NCBI GenBank assembly: GCA_018061105.1
Contig: JAGOUU010000004.1
Coordinates: forward strand, 1-57,422
Length of the DNA: 57,422 nucleotides
Source: Gammaproteobacteria bacterium
GTDB taxonomy: Bacteria; Pseudomonadota; Gammaproteobacteria; JAGOUU01
Reading direction: 5' to 3'
Of the stretch, positions 46,202 to 55,965 are shown one piece after another (position 1 is the first letter of the stretch; every line of letters starts with the position of its first letter). The notes beneath the pieces were generated by a model that made no database searches, had not been told where the DNA came from, and saw only the letters and a program-made list of their open reading frames with translations. The position numbers and the translations under genes are program-made.

Positions 46202-47242
46202 TCATTGCATCTCAAAATTGACAATTTTTAATAATATTAATTCATTTATCTGCTGCCATATCAAATAATCATTATTCTCTGTTTTACATATAGGCTCTAT
46301 AGATGCTATTTTATTTAGCAATTGATAAACTAGATGTAAATTAAATTTATTTACTGCTGTTGTAAAAATACTAGTTTTATTCGACCATAATTTTAAATTA
46401 CTAATAATATAATCCGTAGATGTTTTAGTAGCTGCAGATTGTTCGTAAATATTGGCTAATACATGTAGTTCTTTGCGTATAGCCCATAAGATTAACAATG
46501 GCTCAATATGATTATTTTTTAAAATTGTTAAGATAGCTAAACATTGTTTTAGATCACCTAGTAAATAAGTATCAACAAGATCGAAAATATCATAATTTGC
46601 ATGTTCTGATAAAATAGCTTGTAATAATTCAGAGTTTACTAAGCTAATATCTTGAAGTTGCAATTTATATAAAGTCTGATTAGCTATACTAGGATTCCCC
46701 ATGGTTTTCTGGCAAAAATAATCAAATAACTCAGCATTGCTAAAAGTAATATGATATTTTTGGCATTGTAGGCGCAGCCATTTACTATAGTCATTGATAG
46801 ATGGTGGCCATATTGTCACTATAAGACCATATTTATCTAGACTCATCATCCATTTTTGTTTTAACGCCTGGCTTTCTAAGCGAAAGGGATAAATTATTAG
46901 GCATTTAATATTATTTAATTTTCGGCAATATTCAGCTATTTTAACTAATTCTTTTTGTTCTTCAGCAGTAATTTTATTAATAAAATTAATTTCGACTAAT
47001 TGTTTTTGGCTAAATAAACCAGGTATCTGAATAGAATTAGTAATTAATTGCCAGTCAGTAGAGCTGTCTATATGAAAAATAATTTTTTCATATTGCTTGG
47101 TCGGATCTTCATAGGCATTTTTAATTTGTTGAGCTGCATCTAAAAGTAAATAATTATCTTCGCTGTTTATCCAGAAAAAATTGATAGCTGAATTTTTTTT
47201 ATTTTTTATGTAAGCTGATAATTGGTTTTGATTTACTTGCAT
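46202..47242 (-). CDS. holA: DNA polymerase III subunit delta
   Basis: HolA opens the beta clamp within the clamp loader. At 346 residues the length is normal. Family features include the N-terminal FFWINSEDNYLLLDAAQQIK (AAA-like domain I), the NYDIFDLVDTYLLGD segment and HIEPLLILWAIRKEL near the C-terminal third. Position immediately after lptE in the conserved leuS-lptE-holA order gives strong support. Confidence 0.92.
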   Translation of the reverse strand: MQVNQNQLSAYIKNKKNSAINFFWINSEDNYLLLDAAQQIKNAYEDPTKQYEKIIFHIDSSTDWQLITNSIQIPGLFSQKQLVEINFINKITAEEQKELVKIAEYCRKLNNIKCLIIYPFRLESQALKQKWMMSLDKYGLIVTIWPPSINDYSKWLRLQCQKYHITFSNAELFDYFCQKTMGNPSIANQTLYKLQLQDISLVNSELLQAILSEHANYDIFDLVDTYLLGDLKQCLAILTILKNNHIEPLLILWAIRKELHVLANIYEQSAATKTSTDYIISNLKLWSNKTSIFTTAVNKFNLHLVYQLLNKIASIEPICKTENNDYLIWQQINELILLKIVNFEMQ

Positions 47243-47257
47243 ATAATTAAATACAAT

Positions 47258-47794
47258 TTAAGTTGCAGCAATAATGAATTGATTAATTATTCTATCTGCA
47301 ACTTCTTGAATCAGCTCGTTAGTAATAGTTTCTTCTTCGTAATTTAACCCTAAAATTTGATTTTGTTGATAATTATAATTCCTTTGGGCATGAATAATTT
47401 GATTATTTAATACTAATTTATCTTTTTTGAATAATCTAAATATAATATTAAAAGTAAGTTTATACTGTGTGACTGATTGTGTACTACCAGTAGAAATAAT
47501 CTTTTTAGTATAATCTGCTGATGTAAGCTCCAAAGTATATTCAGCGGATTTTGTTTCTTTGGTATGAGTTGTAATAATAAACCCTTCAGAAACTACAGCA
47601 ATGCCGTTATCTCGAAGTTTTCCTATTAAGTTATTAACCAAATTTGTATTAATAGGGGAGTTATTAATATTAGAATAATCTAACTTAAGATTACTAATAA
47701 TTAATTTATTTTTTTGCCAACCTCTTAATTGAAAGCCACAGCCAGTTAATAAAGCTATGATTAAAATGTAGGCTAAAAATTTTAGTTTATTCAT
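47258..47794 (-). CDS. lptE: LPS-assembly lipoprotein LptE
   Basis: LptE plugs the LptD barrel that inserts LPS in the outer membrane. The 178-residue protein has a signal peptide with lipobox LLTGC (Cys19), followed by GFQLRGW, the classical start of mature LptE. It lies between leuS and holA, the conserved location. Confidence 0.93.
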   Translation of the reverse strand: MNKLKFLAYILIIALLTGCGFQLRGWQKNKLIISNLKLDYSNINNSPINTNLVNNLIGKLRDNGIAVVSEGFIITTHTKETKSAEYTLELTSADYTKKIISTGSTQSVTQYKLTFNIIFRLFKKDKLVLNNQIIHAQRNYNYQQNQILGLNYEEETITNELIQEVADRIINQFIIAAT

Positions 47795-47826
47795 ACAGAC
47801 TATATTTATATTTATATTTAATTTTT

Positions 47827-50340
47827 TTATATTACTATATTAACTAATCTTTTCGGGACAATAATAATCTTTTTGATTTTAGAGCTTGCGTCACCAATAG
47901 TTTTTTTAACATTAGGACAATCAAGAGCTGCTTTTTCTAAACTAATATTATCTATGTCTGTCGCTACTTCAAGATTTGCTCGTACTTTGCCGTTTACTTG
48001 AACTACTATATTGATAGTATCTGTGATTAAAGCTTTGGGATCTAAAGTAGGCCATGGTTGATCTATGATAGCAATGTTAGAACTAGGGTTAAGCTTAAAC
48101 CATAATTCATGGCAAATGTGAGGAGCAATAGGGGCTAGTATACAGAGTGTGAACTTTAGAGCTTCTAAGTAAACTAAGTTATCTAAAATATTATTAATTT
48201 CAAATTTGCTTACTAAATTTACTAGCTCCATAACGGAAGATATAGCTGTATTAAAAGTATATCTTTGCGAATAATCAATCGTTGTCTTTTGTAAAACAAA
48301 GTGAGTTTTTAATCTTAATTCTTTTTGAGCTTGAGTGAATTCTGATTGTGTTTCTAATGTAATATTAGACTTGAGAGCTTCTGAAGTAAACTCTTGTTCT
48401 AAATAATCATTAACTAGATTCCATATTTTACGAATAAAGCGAAAAGCGCCTTCAACGCCCATGTCTGAGTATTCTAAAGACTGCTCTGGTGGAGCGGCAA
48501 ACATGCTGAATAACCTGACAGTATCAGCACCATATTTATTAATGAGATCTACTGGAGAAACAGTATTGCCTTTAGATTTAGACATTTTAGAGCCGTCTTT
48601 TAATACCATGCCTTGAGTTAATAAATTTTTAAACGGTTCGTCTGTGTTAACTAGTCCTTCGTCGCGCATGACTTTATGAAAGAATCTAGCATAGAGTAAA
48701 TGCATAATGGCGTGCTCAATGCCGCCTATATATTGATCAACTTGCCCCCAGTAATTTACTCTCTCGTCAAGCATTTTAGTATTTTGATCGGGGCAAGTAT
48801 AGCGTGCATAATACCAAGAAGACTCCATAAAGGTATCGAAAGTATCTGTTTCTCGGACTGCTGCTTGATGACATTTTGGGCAATTTGTATGGTAAAACTC
48901 GGGAATATTTTTCAGTGGTGAGTTAGTGCCAGTGAATTTGACATCTACAGGTAAAACTACTGGGAGATCAGCCTCTGGAACTGGTTGGACACCGCATGTA
49001 TTACAATGAATCATAGGAATCGGTGCGCCCCAGTATCTCTGCCTTGAGATCCCCCAATCACGTAATCTATAGTGAGTAGTTTTAAAACCCAAGTTGTTTT
49101 TTTCTAAGTATTCTGTAATTTGTTTAAGAGCTTGCTCTGAAGATAAATTATCAAATTGCCCAGAGTTAATTAAAGTACCATAATTAGTAAAAGCATTAGT
49201 GGGTGTAATGACTTGCGTAAATTTAATATGATATTTTTGTGCAAACTCAAAGTCTCTTTCGTCATGAGCAGGCACTGCCATGACCGCGCCTGTGCCATAT
49301 TCTAATAGAACATAATTGGCTACCCAAATAGGTACATCTTGTTTAGTAATAGGGTGCTCACAGAAAAACTCTGTAGGTATGCCCTGTTTTTCCATAGTGG
49401 CGAAATCAGCTTCGGCTACTTTAAGATGATTACATTGTTGAATAAATTCAGCTAATTGAGGATTATTTTCTGCAGCTTTAGTAGCTAATGGGTGCTTCGG
49501 TGCTACAGCGACAAAACTTACTCCCATTAACGTATCAACGCGAGTAGTATAAACAGTAAGTTGGTTTAAACTAGAATCTGGATTAGGATCGGGAGAGTTT
49601 TTAATTTTAAAAATAACATTTGTCCCTTCTGAGCGGCCTATCCAATTGCGTTGCATTGTTTTAACTTGCTCTGGCCAGCCAGGTAGATCATCTAAACAGG
49701 CAAGCAACTCGTCAGCATAGTTTGTTATTTTTAAAAACCATTGATTAATTTCCCGACGTTCAATTGGAGCACCAGATCGCCAGCCCTTGCCATCGACTAC
49801 TTGTTCATTTGCTAAGACTGTGTTATCTACTGGATCCCAGTTGACTAAACTTTTCTTTTGATAGGCTAAGCCTTTTTTGTATAATTTAGTAAATAACCAT
49901 TGTTCCCAATGGTAATAATCAGCAGAGCAAGTAGCAAACTCGCGGCTCCAGTCAAAAGCAAAACCAATGCTTTTTAATTGCTCACGCATGTTATCAATAT
50001 TTTGATATGTCCATTGACTAGGCGGAACCTTTCTTTCGATCGCTGCATTTTCAGCTGGTAGGCCAAAAGCATCCCAACCCATCGGATGCAGAACATTTTT
50101 GCCATTCATACGCCAGAATCTGGTGATAACGTCGCTGAGACAATAATTACGAACATGACCCATATGAAGATTACCACTAGGGTAAGGTAGCATAGACAAG
50201 CAATAAAATTTTTCTTTGGAGGGATCTTCTGTTACTTGGAAAGATTTTCTCTCTTCCCAATATTCTTGGGCAGAGCTTTCGATAGCTTGGTGATTGTACT
50301 GATTGCTAAATTGATTATCTAGTGGATTCTGATGCTGCAT
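47827..50340 (-). CDS. leuS: Leucyl-tRNA synthetase
   Basis: A class I synthetase of 837 residues. Signatures: LPYPSGNLHMGHVRNY (HIGH), GSKMSKSKGNTV (KMSKS), WGAPIPMIHC, and a CP1 editing domain containing the TTRVDTLMGVSF-like segment. It charges tRNA-Leu. First gene of leuS-lptE-holA, divergent from queA across 166 bases. Confidence 0.97.
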   Translation of the reverse strand: MQHQNPLDNQFSNQYNHQAIESSAQEYWEERKSFQVTEDPSKEKFYCLSMLPYPSGNLHMGHVRNYCLSDVITRFWRMNGKNVLHPMGWDAFGLPAENAAIERKVPPSQWTYQNIDNMREQLKSIGFAFDWSREFATCSADYYHWEQWLFTKLYKKGLAYQKKSLVNWDPVDNTVLANEQVVDGKGWRSGAPIERREINQWFLKITNYADELLACLDDLPGWPEQVKTMQRNWIGRSEGTNVIFKIKNSPDPNPDSSLNQLTVYTTRVDTLMGVSFVAVAPKHPLATKAAENNPQLAEFIQQCNHLKVAEADFATMEKQGIPTEFFCEHPITKQDVPIWVANYVLLEYGTGAVMAVPAHDERDFEFAQKYHIKFTQVITPTNAFTNYGTLINSGQFDNLSSEQALKQITEYLEKNNLGFKTTHYRLRDWGISRQRYWGAPIPMIHCNTCGVQPVPEADLPVVLPVDVKFTGTNSPLKNIPEFYHTNCPKCHQAAVRETDTFDTFMESSWYYARYTCPDQNTKMLDERVNYWGQVDQYIGGIEHAIMHLLYARFFHKVMRDEGLVNTDEPFKNLLTQGMVLKDGSKMSKSKGNTVSPVDLINKYGADTVRLFSMFAAPPEQSLEYSDMGVEGAFRFIRKIWNLVNDYLEQEFTSEALKSNITLETQSEFTQAQKELRLKTHFVLQKTTIDYSQRYTFNTAISSVMELVNLVSKFEINNILDNLVYLEALKFTLCILAPIAPHICHELWFKLNPSSNIAIIDQPWPTLDPKALITDTINIVVQVNGKVRANLEVATDIDNISLEKAALDCPNVKKTIGDASSKIKKIIIVPKRLVNIVI

Positions 50341-50506
50341 AGAATTATAAATCTTAAATATAGATTATCGCTTAATTATCACATAATATCTAATAAAATG
50401 GATTTTTAATACGGGGCGGACATGCAAAATACGCTTGTTTATTGTAATTAATTTAATTACGTATAAAATACCTGTAAGTTTATAGATGTTTAGATTACTA
50501 TATAAT

Positions 50507-51715
50507 ATGCTACTTACAGAATTTCATTACGATCTGCCTGAAGAACTCATTGCAAAATTTCCGCCCACAGTTCGCACGCAAAGCCGTCTAATGGTGCCTA
50601 TAGATAATAAAGATAATAAAGATAATAAAGATAATAAAGATAATAAAGATAATAAAGATAATAAAGATAATAAAGATAATAAAGATAATAAAGATAATAA
50701 AGATAATAAAGATAATAAAGATAATAAAAATAAACAAATCAAGCACTTATACTTTAAAGATATTGTTAATTTGTTTAATCCTGGTGATTTATTAATTTTA
50801 AACAATACCAAGGTTCTGCCAGCAAGATTCTATGGTCATAAAGAAACTGGTGCCAAAATTGAGTTTTTGTTTGAAAGAGCCGTTTCTGAAAGCTTAGCTT
50901 TAGTCTATATAAAAGCCAATAAAAGCCCTAAACCGGGTTTAGTAATTAATTTATCTAATATATCTAGTAATATATCTATAACTCTAACAGTAAAAGAAAA
51001 GCAGGATAACTTATATCTAGTCGAATTAAATCAAAATAGTCTTAATATCTCTTGGCCCGCGTTATTAGAAAAAATTGGTATCTTGCCATTGCCGCCCTAT
51101 ATTAATCGTCAACTAACTCCAGAAGACGAAACACGATATCAGACTGTTTATGCTTGTCAGACAGGCGCTGTGGCTGCTCCTACGGCTGGGTTACATTTTG
51201 ATCAGGAATTATTACAACTATTAGCTGATCACGGGGTAGAAATTCAATATATAACCTTGCATGTAGGCTCAGGAACGTTCCAGCCTGTACGAGTTGATAA
51301 TATATTAGATCATAAGATGCATAAAGAGATCTATAGTATTAATTCAAATACTCTAGAGAGTATTTATAACATAAAATATAATAATATAAAATCCAGAATA
51401 ATAGCAGTAGGTACTACCAGCCTGCGATGTTTAGAATCAGTTGCTGATTTGATTGAATATAAAAAATATTGTGATTATTTAGATCAAGATGATAATTATA
51501 ACAGTGAGACAGAAATATTTATCTACCCAGGTTACAAATTTAAATTAGTTGACAGTTTAATTACAAATTTTCATTTATCTGGCTCGACGTTGATGATGCT
51601 GGTCAGCGCATTTGCTGGCTTAGATAATATCAAATATTATTATCAGCAGGCTATTGAGAATAAATATAGATTTTATTCTTATGGTGATGCTATGTGGCTA
51701 GATTGTGCTGAATAG
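50507..51715 (+). CDS. queA: tRNA preQ1(34) S-adenosylmethionine ribosyltransferase-isomerase with inserted repeat
   Basis: QueA transfers the ribosyl group of SAM to preQ1 in tRNA to make epoxyqueuosine. MLLTEFHYDLPEELIA aligns directly with the E. coli start MRVTDFSFELPESLIA, so I chose this ATG over one 7 codons upstream; neither has a good ribosome-binding site. Core motifs are intact: NNTKVLPARFYG, GAVAAPTAGLHF, HVGSGTFQPV, VGTTSLRCLE and NFHLSGSTLMMLV. Between RLMVPI and the KHLYFKD strand sits a (DNK)14 insertion, making the protein about 402 residues instead of about 356. The tgt gene that usually follows queA is absent. Confidence 0.96.
   Translation: MLLTEFHYDLPEELIAKFPPTVRTQSRLMVPIDNKDNKDNKDNKDNKDNKDNKDNKDNKDNKDNKDNKDNKDNKNKQIKHLYFKDIVNLFNPGDLLILNNTKVLPARFYGHKETGAKIEFLFERAVSESLALVYIKANKSPKPGLVINLSNISSNISITLTVKEKQDNLYLVELNQNSLNISWPALLEKIGILPLPPYINRQLTPEDETRYQTVYACQTGAVAAPTAGLHFDQELLQLLADHGVEIQYITLHVGSGTFQPVRVDNILDHKMHKEIYSINSNTLESIYNIKYNNIKSRIIAVGTTSLRCLESVADLIEYKKYCDYLDQDDNYNSETEIFIYPGYKFKLVDSLITNFHLSGSTLMMLVSAFAGLDNIKYYYQQAIENKYRFYSYGDAMWLDCAE
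50603..50728. repeat. 14-copy 9-bp tandem repeat inside queA
   Basis: Fourteen perfect, in-frame copies of gataataaa encode (Asp-Asn-Lys)14. The array ends in a degenerate aataaa. Perfect identity between copies indicates recent expansion, and a 9-bp unit preserves the frame at any copy number. Confidence 0.95.
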
Positions 51716-51825
51716 GCTGAATTGTAGAGATAATTAAATTTTGATCTTAAAATTTAGTGGGTTGTTGTATATAATAAGAAATTATTTTTGTTAAAATTAT
51801 AATTAGTTAAATTATTGAGGTAAAA

Positions 51826-52152
51826 ATGTTCCCATCAGTGTATGCTGCAGCCGAAAGCTCAGCTCCCCAGGTCGCTAGCAATTTTTCAATGTTTTTTTTG
51901 ATGGGAAGCTTTTTTCTTATTTTTTATTTTATGATAATAAGACCTAAGCAAAAAAGAGAACAAGAACAAAATAATATTCTTGGTAAACTAGACAAAGGTG
52001 ATGAGGTTATTACTTACTCAGGGATTATGGGAAAAATTACAAGGATTAAAGATGACTATATAGTACTAAATATTGCTGATAACGTTGAAATTAAAATGCA
52101 AAAGACTCATATTCGCAGTATTTTGCCTAAAGGGACATTAAAAGCAATTTAA
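51826..52152 (+). CDS. yajC: Preprotein translocase accessory subunit YajC
   Basis: A 108-residue single-helix inner-membrane protein: membrane segment FFLMGSFFLIFYFMII followed by the family RPKQKREQEQ motif and a small beta domain (DEVITYSGIMGKI). It associates with SecDF. A TTGAGG site precedes the start. First gene of yajC-secD-secF. Confidence 0.95.
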   Translation: MFPSVYAAAESSAPQVASNFSMFFLMGSFFLIFYFMIIRPKQKREQEQNNILGKLDKGDEVITYSGIMGKITRIKDDYIVLNIADNVEIKMQKTHIRSILPKGTLKAI

Positions 52153-52199
52153 TAATAGTAATAATTATATATTTTGATAATCATAGTTTTGGAATAGTT

Positions 52200-54158
52200 A
52201 TGAATAAATACCCCTTATGGAAGAATTTGTTAGTACTTTTTGTTGTGGTCATTGGGACATTGTATTCATTACCTAATTTATTTGGTGAAGATTTTGCTCT
52301 TCAAATAAGTGCTAATCGTGATTTAACCAAAGAACAATTACAAGAGTTACAAAAGCAAGCAGAAGTTATCTTAAAAAATAAAAATCTAGCTTACAAATCT
52401 ATCGAACAACAACAAAACGGTTTATTAATCCGTCTGAGAGATTCTGATGACCAATTAACCGCTCGTGCTTTGATTAAATCTAGCTTGGGTGAAAGCTATA
52501 TAGTAGCGCTAAATTTAGCTCCAGCTACACCAAAATGGTTGACTGCTATCGGTGCCGCTCCGATGAAACTTGGCTTAGATTTACGTGGTGGTGTGCATTT
52601 CTTAATGGAAGTAGATGCTAATGCAGCTTTAGTAAGATATCTTGAAAGCGATGTTGAAGAAATCCGAAAACAGTTACGTGAAGAAAATATTAGGTACCGT
52701 GGAGTTACTGTAAAGTCTAAACAAGCACAAGATCAGCAAGTTCAGCAGGGTAATACAGTACAAGAAAATACGGAAATTGTTATTCGTTTAAAAACACCTG
52801 AGGATTTAGCTAAAACTAAATCAGTATTACAAAAACAATTTGGCCATTTGGTTGTCACTGATGCGAGTGATAATGACGGTCAAGCCTTGTTAGCAAAATT
52901 TGTTGATTCAGAAAAAACGAGAATCAGAAACTATGCAATGGAACAAAGTATTTCCACTTTGCGTAAACGTGTTAACGAACTTGGAGTTGCGGAAGCAATT
53001 GTCCAGCGTCAAGGTACTAACAGAGTCGTGGTTGAATTACCTGGTATTCAAGATACAGCACGAGCTAAAGACATCATTGGTAAAACAGCCACTGTTGAGT
53101 TTCGTTTAGCCTATCCTGGTCGTGATTATGGTGATTCTGCACCAGTTGGTTATGTTTTATTGCCACGCCAAGAGGATGGTTACAAAGAAGCAGTTAAAAA
53201 CGATGTTATTATAACGGGTGAGTCTATCATCGGCGCTTATGCCGATATGGACCAAGAAAATGGTCGTCCTTCAGTATCTATTACTTTAGGTGGTAATTCT
53301 GCGCCTATAAGAAAATTTAGCCAAGTTACTCTGGAAAACAAAGGTAAACCAATGGCAACAGTTTATGTCGAAACTAAAATAAAAGAAGTACCTCAGACTA
53401 ATAATATTATTAATAATACAGATAATAATACAGAAGCTGGAAATACTGACGGGAAAGTTATCAAAGAAGTTTCTAAACAAATTATATCAGTTGCAACTAT
53501 TACTACGGGACTAGGCAAAAGGTTTCAGATTACAGGCTTACAATCAATGCAAGAAGCTAAGAACTTAGCCTTACTACTGCGTGCTGGTGCTCTTCCTGCG
53601 CCTGTGCATATTGTATCTGAGCAAACTATAGGACCAAGCCTCGGCAAAGAAAATATAGCAATGGGTTTAAACTCAGTTATGTATGGCATGATCTTCGTTA
53701 TTGTCTTTATGGTGCTGTATTATAGTATTTTTGGTTTAATTGCTAATGTAGCTTTATTTATGAATTTAGTTTTATTAGTAGCTGTTTGTTCTTTGATTGG
53801 TGTAACTATGACTCTACCAGGGATAGCCGGTATAGTTTTAACATTGGGTATGGCTGTTGATGCTAATGTATTAATTTTTGAACGAATTCGAGAAGAAATA
53901 CGGTTAGACACACCTATTCAAGCAAGTATTAAAGCTGGTTATGAAAAAGCCTTTGCGACTATTGTTGACTCAAATGTTACAACTCTTATAGCCGCAGTGG
54001 TATTATTTAGCATAGGCTCTGGTGCAGTAAAAGGTTTTGCTTTAGTCTTAACAATAGGATTATTGACTTCTATGTTTACTGCTATTACTGGTTCAAGAGC
54101 AATTGTCAATTTATTGTTTGGTGATAAAAGACTATCAAAATTACCAATTGGAATTTAG
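52200..54158 (+). CDS. secD: Protein translocase subunit SecD
   Basis: SecD uses the proton gradient to pull proteins across the membrane after SecA. The 652-residue protein shows the first helix, the LGLDLRGGVHFLMEVD motif, a large periplasmic domain, and the C-terminal six-helix RND-type domain with GMAVDANVLIFERIREE. An Asn/Thr-rich insertion (about residues 400-420, TNNIINNTDNNT) sits in the periplasmic part and looks like another repeat-driven loop. Confidence 0.97.
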   Translation: MNKYPLWKNLLVLFVVVIGTLYSLPNLFGEDFALQISANRDLTKEQLQELQKQAEVILKNKNLAYKSIEQQQNGLLIRLRDSDDQLTARALIKSSLGESYIVALNLAPATPKWLTAIGAAPMKLGLDLRGGVHFLMEVDANAALVRYLESDVEEIRKQLREENIRYRGVTVKSKQAQDQQVQQGNTVQENTEIVIRLKTPEDLAKTKSVLQKQFGHLVVTDASDNDGQALLAKFVDSEKTRIRNYAMEQSISTLRKRVNELGVAEAIVQRQGTNRVVVELPGIQDTARAKDIIGKTATVEFRLAYPGRDYGDSAPVGYVLLPRQEDGYKEAVKNDVIITGESIIGAYADMDQENGRPSVSITLGGNSAPIRKFSQVTLENKGKPMATVYVETKIKEVPQTNNIINNTDNNTEAGNTDGKVIKEVSKQIISVATITTGLGKRFQITGLQSMQEAKNLALLLRAGALPAPVHIVSEQTIGPSLGKENIAMGLNSVMYGMIFVIVFMVLYYSIFGLIANVALFMNLVLLVAVCSLIGVTMTLPGIAGIVLTLGMAVDANVLIFERIREEIRLDTPIQASIKAGYEKAFATIVDSNVTTLIAAVVLFSIGSGAVKGFALVLTIGLLTSMFTAITGSRAIVNLLFGDKRLSKLPIGI

Positions 54159-54195
54159 AATTTAAAATTAAATATAAAATATTATAGGGGCCGTA

Positions 54196-55122
54196 ATGGA
54201 GTTTTTTAGACGCACTACTAAAATTGATTTCTTACGTATAAGAAGTATCACTGCGGTATTATCCTGTTTAGTTGTTGTAGCCTCTATAGTTTGTCTTTGT
54301 ATCAAAGGCATCAATTGGAGCTTAGATTTTACTGGTGGTATAGTTGTAGAATTAGGCTATAAAGAAGAAGCACCGTTGCCTAAGATTAGAAGTATTTTAC
54401 AATCTGCTAATTATCATGAAGCTATCGTTCAAAGCTTTGGATCACCCAAAGAAGTTATTATACGGTTAGCTGCACGTAAAGATACTGATGAAAAAGTCAT
54501 TGCTCAAGATATCATAAAATTGTTAACTAATGATGGAACTGCAGTAGAGCTTCGCCGTGTTGATGCCATTGGTGCTCAAGTAGGGGCAGAATTAGCTGAA
54601 CAAGGCAGTTTAGCAATATTTGTCGCTTTAATAGCAACTATGATCTATATAGCCATGCGTTTTGAAACCCGTTTTGCCGTATCAGCAGCTGTAGCACTTG
54701 CGCATGATCCCATTGTTATTTTATTAATATTTTCTTTATTTCAGATAGAATTCGACTTAACTACTCTTGCGGGTATCTTAGCTGTCATAGGCTATTCTCT
54801 TAATGATACTATCGTCGTATTTGATCGAGTTAAGGAAAATTTTATAAAATTAAGAAAAGCTAGTCCGCTTGAAATAGTAAATTTGTCTATAAATCAGACA
54901 CTTTCTAGAACTATCATGACTTCAGGATTAACCTTATTAGTAGTTATAGCTTTATTAATTTTTGGTGGTCCTACTTTGAGAGGCTTTTCTTTGTCTTTAT
55001 TTATAGGTATACTCGTCGGGACTTATTCTTCTATTTATATAGCTGGCGCATTGGCTTTAGCTTTAGGGTTAAATAAAGCTGATTTGTTGCCAAAAAAGAA
55101 AGAAGTGGATTATTTGCCTTAA
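54196..55122 (+). CDS. secF: Protein translocase subunit SecF
   Basis: The 308-residue partner of SecD. Motifs include SLDFTGGIVVEL near the N-terminus, RRVDAIGAQVGAEL and GYSLNDTIVVFDRVKEN in the membrane domain. The start has GGGGCCG upstream and lies 37 bases after secD. Confidence 0.97.
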   Translation: MEFFRRTTKIDFLRIRSITAVLSCLVVVASIVCLCIKGINWSLDFTGGIVVELGYKEEAPLPKIRSILQSANYHEAIVQSFGSPKEVIIRLAARKDTDEKVIAQDIIKLLTNDGTAVELRRVDAIGAQVGAELAEQGSLAIFVALIATMIYIAMRFETRFAVSAAVALAHDPIVILLIFSLFQIEFDLTTLAGILAVIGYSLNDTIVVFDRVKENFIKLRKASPLEIVNLSINQTLSRTIMTSGLTLLVVIALLIFGGPTLRGFSLSLFIGILVGTYSSIYIAGALALALGLNKADLLPKKKEVDYLP

Positions 55123-55126
55123 GTGG

Positions 55127-55320
55127 ATTCAAGCCCCCCGACGCTATGATGTTTATGTAATATATTTTTATTTACATAGCGTTTGATCGTGATCATTTTT
55201 TTACCTATTTTAATGTGCGCAAGTTTACTTTCTGTAATATATCTTTAATATAATAGAATATTTTCTCTAACCCCCTCCTCAAGGGGGGGGCGACGCGTAG
55301 CGTCGGGGGCTTTCTTGAAT
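55127..55320. repeat. Imperfect inverted-repeat element between secF and tadA
   Basis: The left arm (55127-55146, attcaagccccccgacgcta) is matched in reverse complement by the right arm (55298-55320), with a 3-base and a 1-base gap. Inside are a C-run/G-run pair (55271-55290), a CGACGC-GTA-GCGTCG hairpin (55291-55305) and CGCTATG...CATAGCG pairing (55142-55181). GC-rich arms in AT-rich DNA and the size of about 190 bases look like a MITE or other small dispersed repeat. The tadA TTG start lies inside the right arm. Confidence 0.5.
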
Positions 55321-55782
55321 ACACTCCAACATCCTCATCCTCCCGAATACTGGATGAACCTAGCGCTAGAGCAAGCCAAACTCGCTGAAAAAATAGGAGA
55401 GGTTCCAGTAGGGGCCGTAATTGTTAAAAACAGTAAGCTGATCTCAACTGGCTATAACCATAGTATTGCTCGACATGATCCTTCTGGGCATGCTGAAATA
55501 GTAGCTTTAAGATCTGCATGCCAACTTCTTGAAAACTATCGTCTTATAGACTGTGATCTCTATGTGACTCTTGAGCCTTGCATGATGTGCTTAGGGGCGT
55601 TAATACACGCAAGAATCAAAAGGTTATATTTTGCAGCCAGTGATCCCAAAACAGGTAGTTTAGGAGGATTAGTGGATTTAGCTAAAATTTATCAGACTAA
55701 TCATCGAATAGAAATTATTCCTCAAATTTTATCCAAGCCTTGTAGTGAATTATTGAAATTTTTCTTCAAATCAAGACGTTAG
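55315..55782 (+). CDS. tadA: tRNA-specific adenosine deaminase
   Basis: TadA converts A34 to inosine in tRNA-Arg(ACG). Zinc motifs are HAE (SGHAEIVAL) and PCMMC (LEPCMMCLGAL). The product is 155 residues. The only start that keeps the conserved EYWM segment is TTG at 55315; the first ATG (55354) would start at its Met and lose the residues before it. The TTG lies in the right arm of an inverted repeat, so the native upstream region may have been replaced by an insertion. Confidence 0.92.
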   Translation: MNTLQHPHPPEYWMNLALEQAKLAEKIGEVPVGAVIVKNSKLISTGYNHSIARHDPSGHAEIVALRSACQLLENYRLIDCDLYVTLEPCMMCLGALIHARIKRLYFAASDPKTGSLGGLVDLAKIYQTNHRIEIIPQILSKPCSELLKFFFKSRR

Positions 55783-55965
55783 TCTCCAGTGTTTATCAGA
55801 ACGTAAGCTTTTCTTAATCTTTGATATCTTATAGTGAAGATATGCGTATGCCTATAAATATAGTTTTAAAAATCCAACTGGTTATGAAATTAAGCTAGTT
55901 AAGCGTGTGTTAACTTATTGTAAGTATACTATATATAAATATTCAAAATAGCGAGCAGTGTTTGT

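Noticed and set aside
50603-50728. CRISPR array
   Set aside because: The 9-bp units are contiguous with no spacers and lie in frame within queA.
50527-50811. Minus-strand frame with a LLS repeat opposite queA
   Set aside because: It is the complement of the gataataaa repeat inside a clearly real queA.
55182-55202. Intrinsic terminator (tgatcgtgatca followed by a T-run) after secF
   Set aside because: The palindrome allows only a 4-bp stem with a usable loop, too weak to call a terminator.
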